Shown one piece after another: positions 41,400-42,080 of a stretch of DNA of 42,080 nucleotides. Numbering within the stretch: position 1 is the stretch's first letter; the number at the start of each line of letters is the position of its first letter. Origin of the DNA: Bacillota bacterium (GTDB lineage: Bacteria > Bacillota > Clostridia > Clostridiales > Caloramatoraceae). A program made the position numbers and the translations under genes. The notes below the pieces were generated by a model. That model had not been told where the DNA came from. It worked only from the letters and a program-made list of their open reading frames with translations, and ran no database searches. Location of the stretch: the NCBI GenBank assembly GCA_023415335.1, contig JAEZLD010000083.1, forward strand, positions 1-42,080, given 5' to 3'.

Positions 41400-41553
41400 A
41401 GCAATAGCCTTCATTATAATTAGAATAAAATAACAGGCCGCACTACTACTGTTAATTTTACTATAAATTAAATATAAAAGCATTATAAAATTAATATAGC
41501 AATTATACTCAATACTGATTATAATTATTATTATGTAAGAAGGGGGTGTTGAG

Positions 41554-41883
41554 ATGAATATATGGGTTCAAATTTTGATAATATTTGGTTTGGTATTTTT
41601 TGCAACATGGATTTCTTCACTTATTAGAAAACACATCTTATCAAAGCATAAAATAAAGAAGATGTATGTACTTATTGCAGCCATACTTCTTTTTGTGGCT
41701 TATTTATTGCTTGCAGGACTATACACAAAATATCCTGTAGTGCAGTACATCATGCTTACAATCGTGTGTGTAGTAATGATGGTGTACTTTGAGCTTGCAA
41801 GGATGGACAAGGAAGAGAAGAACAAGCCTGTAGTTGGAAGACCAATGGCAAAGCCAAACAGGGCTAACAAGGAGTCAAAGTAG
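41554..41883 (+). CDS. small membrane protein, function unknown (109 aa)
   Basis: Plus strand, with a strong AGAAGGGGGTG ribosome-binding site before ATG 41554. Three hydrophobic segments are visible: about residues 4-22 (WVQILIIFGLVFFATWISS), 38-56 (YVLIAAILLFVAYLLLAGL) and 62-81 (VVQYIMLTIVCVVMMVYFEL). A charged, Lys-rich cytosolic tail follows. I do not recognise the family. It is transcribed divergently from polA; the 224-base gap holds the polA promoter and A/T-rich sequence. It ends before a terminator. Confidence 0.82.
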   Translation: MNIWVQILIIFGLVFFATWISSLIRKHILSKHKIKKMYVLIAAILLFVAYLLLAGLYTKYPVVQYIMLTIVCVVMMVYFELARMDKEEKNKPVVGRPMAKPNRANKESK

Positions 41884-41899
41884 AACAATTGAATTTTAG

Positions 41900-41932
41900 C
41901 TCAGGGGCGGACCTTAATGCCCTTCCCCTGAG
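41900..41932 (+). terminator. terminator after the small membrane protein gene
   Basis: CTCAGGGG - 17-base loop - CCCCTGAG, 8-bp perfect stem, followed by TTCTGTTTTC on the plus strand. Confidence 0.8.
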
Positions 41933-41954
41933 TTCTGTTTTCATCTGTTACTGC

Positions 41955-41983
41955 TTGACTTAACGTTGAAGTTATGTTAATAT
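41955..41983 (+). promoter_or_regulatory. promoter of tRNA-Leu(CAA)
   Basis: TTGACT, 17-base spacer, TAATAT on the plus strand, 10 bases before the tRNA 5' end. Confidence 0.65.
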
Positions 41984-41993
41984 ATCATCATGC

Positions 41994-42080
41994 GCCGGAA
42001 TGATGGAATTGGCAGACGTGCGGGACTCAAAATCCCGTGGTAGCAATACCGTGCGGGTTCGACCCCCGCTTCCGGCACCA
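41994..42080 (+). tRNA. tRNA-Leu (anticodon CAA)
   Basis: An 87-nt tRNA with encoded CCA at the very end of the window. Acceptor GCCGGAA pairs with TTCCGGC. The anticodon arm is CGGGA-CTCAAAA-TCCCG, anticodon CAA, reading UUG. The long variable arm and T arm GCGGG-TTCGACC-CCCGC are typical of class II tRNA-Leu. Confidence 0.95.

Noticed and set aside
1..42080. Search for CRISPR arrays, insertion sequences, prophage genes and toxin-antitoxin pairs
   Set aside because: No regularly spaced repeats, transposase, integrase or phage-like genes were seen; the gene content is core and co-directional.

Overview
The window looks like a chromosomal segment of a spore-forming, anaerobic member of the Clostridia (Firmicutes). 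The evidence is an AT-rich sequence, strong AGGAGG-type ribosome-binding sites, a Bacillus/Clostridium-type gene order (mreBCD-minCD, spoIVFA/spoIVFB-like pair, rplU-rpmA-spo0B-like-obg), a cyclic di-AMP riboswitch in front of a cell-wall hydrolase, and a complete selenocysteine locus. Nearly every gene lies on the minus strand. The exceptions are a decayed gene fragment near 8.4 kb and, at the right end, a small membrane protein and a tRNA-Leu. No CRISPR array, insertion sequence, prophage or integrase was seen.

Region 1 (1-8.3 kb, read right to left): comEA, then selD-selA-selB-tRNA-Sec, then dacF, an ECF transporter S component, a small unknown protein, and the N-terminal part of a comEC-like gene running off the left edge. 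The selD reading frame is longer than a simple ORF call shows. It starts at 7533 and contains an in-frame UGA at codon 15 exactly where the catalytic Cys/Sec of SelD lies, followed by a GC-rich hairpin. SelD is therefore very probably itself a selenoprotein.

Region 2 (8.3-15 kb): a relic of a D-Ala-D-Ala carboxypeptidase on the plus strand, a YoaK/DUF1275 membrane protein, a methyltransferase whose conserved N-terminus has no AUG/GUG/UUG start, a pyridoxamine-oxidase-like protein, ridA, and the nadD-yqeK-LCP-rsfS group, plus an acetyltransferase.

Region 3 (15-27.3 kb): yhbY, obgE, a Spo0B-like phosphotransferase, rpmA, rplU with an L21 leader and a near-consensus promoter, an RNase E/G homologue, an uncharacterised DUF2344/radical-SAM pair, a SpoIVFB-like site-2 protease with its M23 partner, mgsA, rodA and minEDC.

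Region 4 (27.4-36 kb): the elongation operon mrdA-mreD-mreC-mreB with radC, maf and a DUF4321 protein upstream, then a SPOR protein and an NlpC/P60 hydrolase under a c-di-AMP riboswitch. Region 5 (36-42 kb): a LUD protein, an acetyltransferase, a structured RNA (possibly 6S RNA) directly behind tRNA-Leu(GAG), a lytic transglycosylase, coaE, polA, a small membrane protein and tRNA-Leu(CAA).

Most of the window is core housekeeping, envelope-growth, division and sporulation machinery. No convincing new defence or mobile system is present. The points worth a second look are the selenoprotein SelD, the structured RNA, the non-AUG methyltransferase start, the DacF relic, the Spo0B-like protein, the extension-less L27 and the radical-SAM/DUF2344/RNase G trio.
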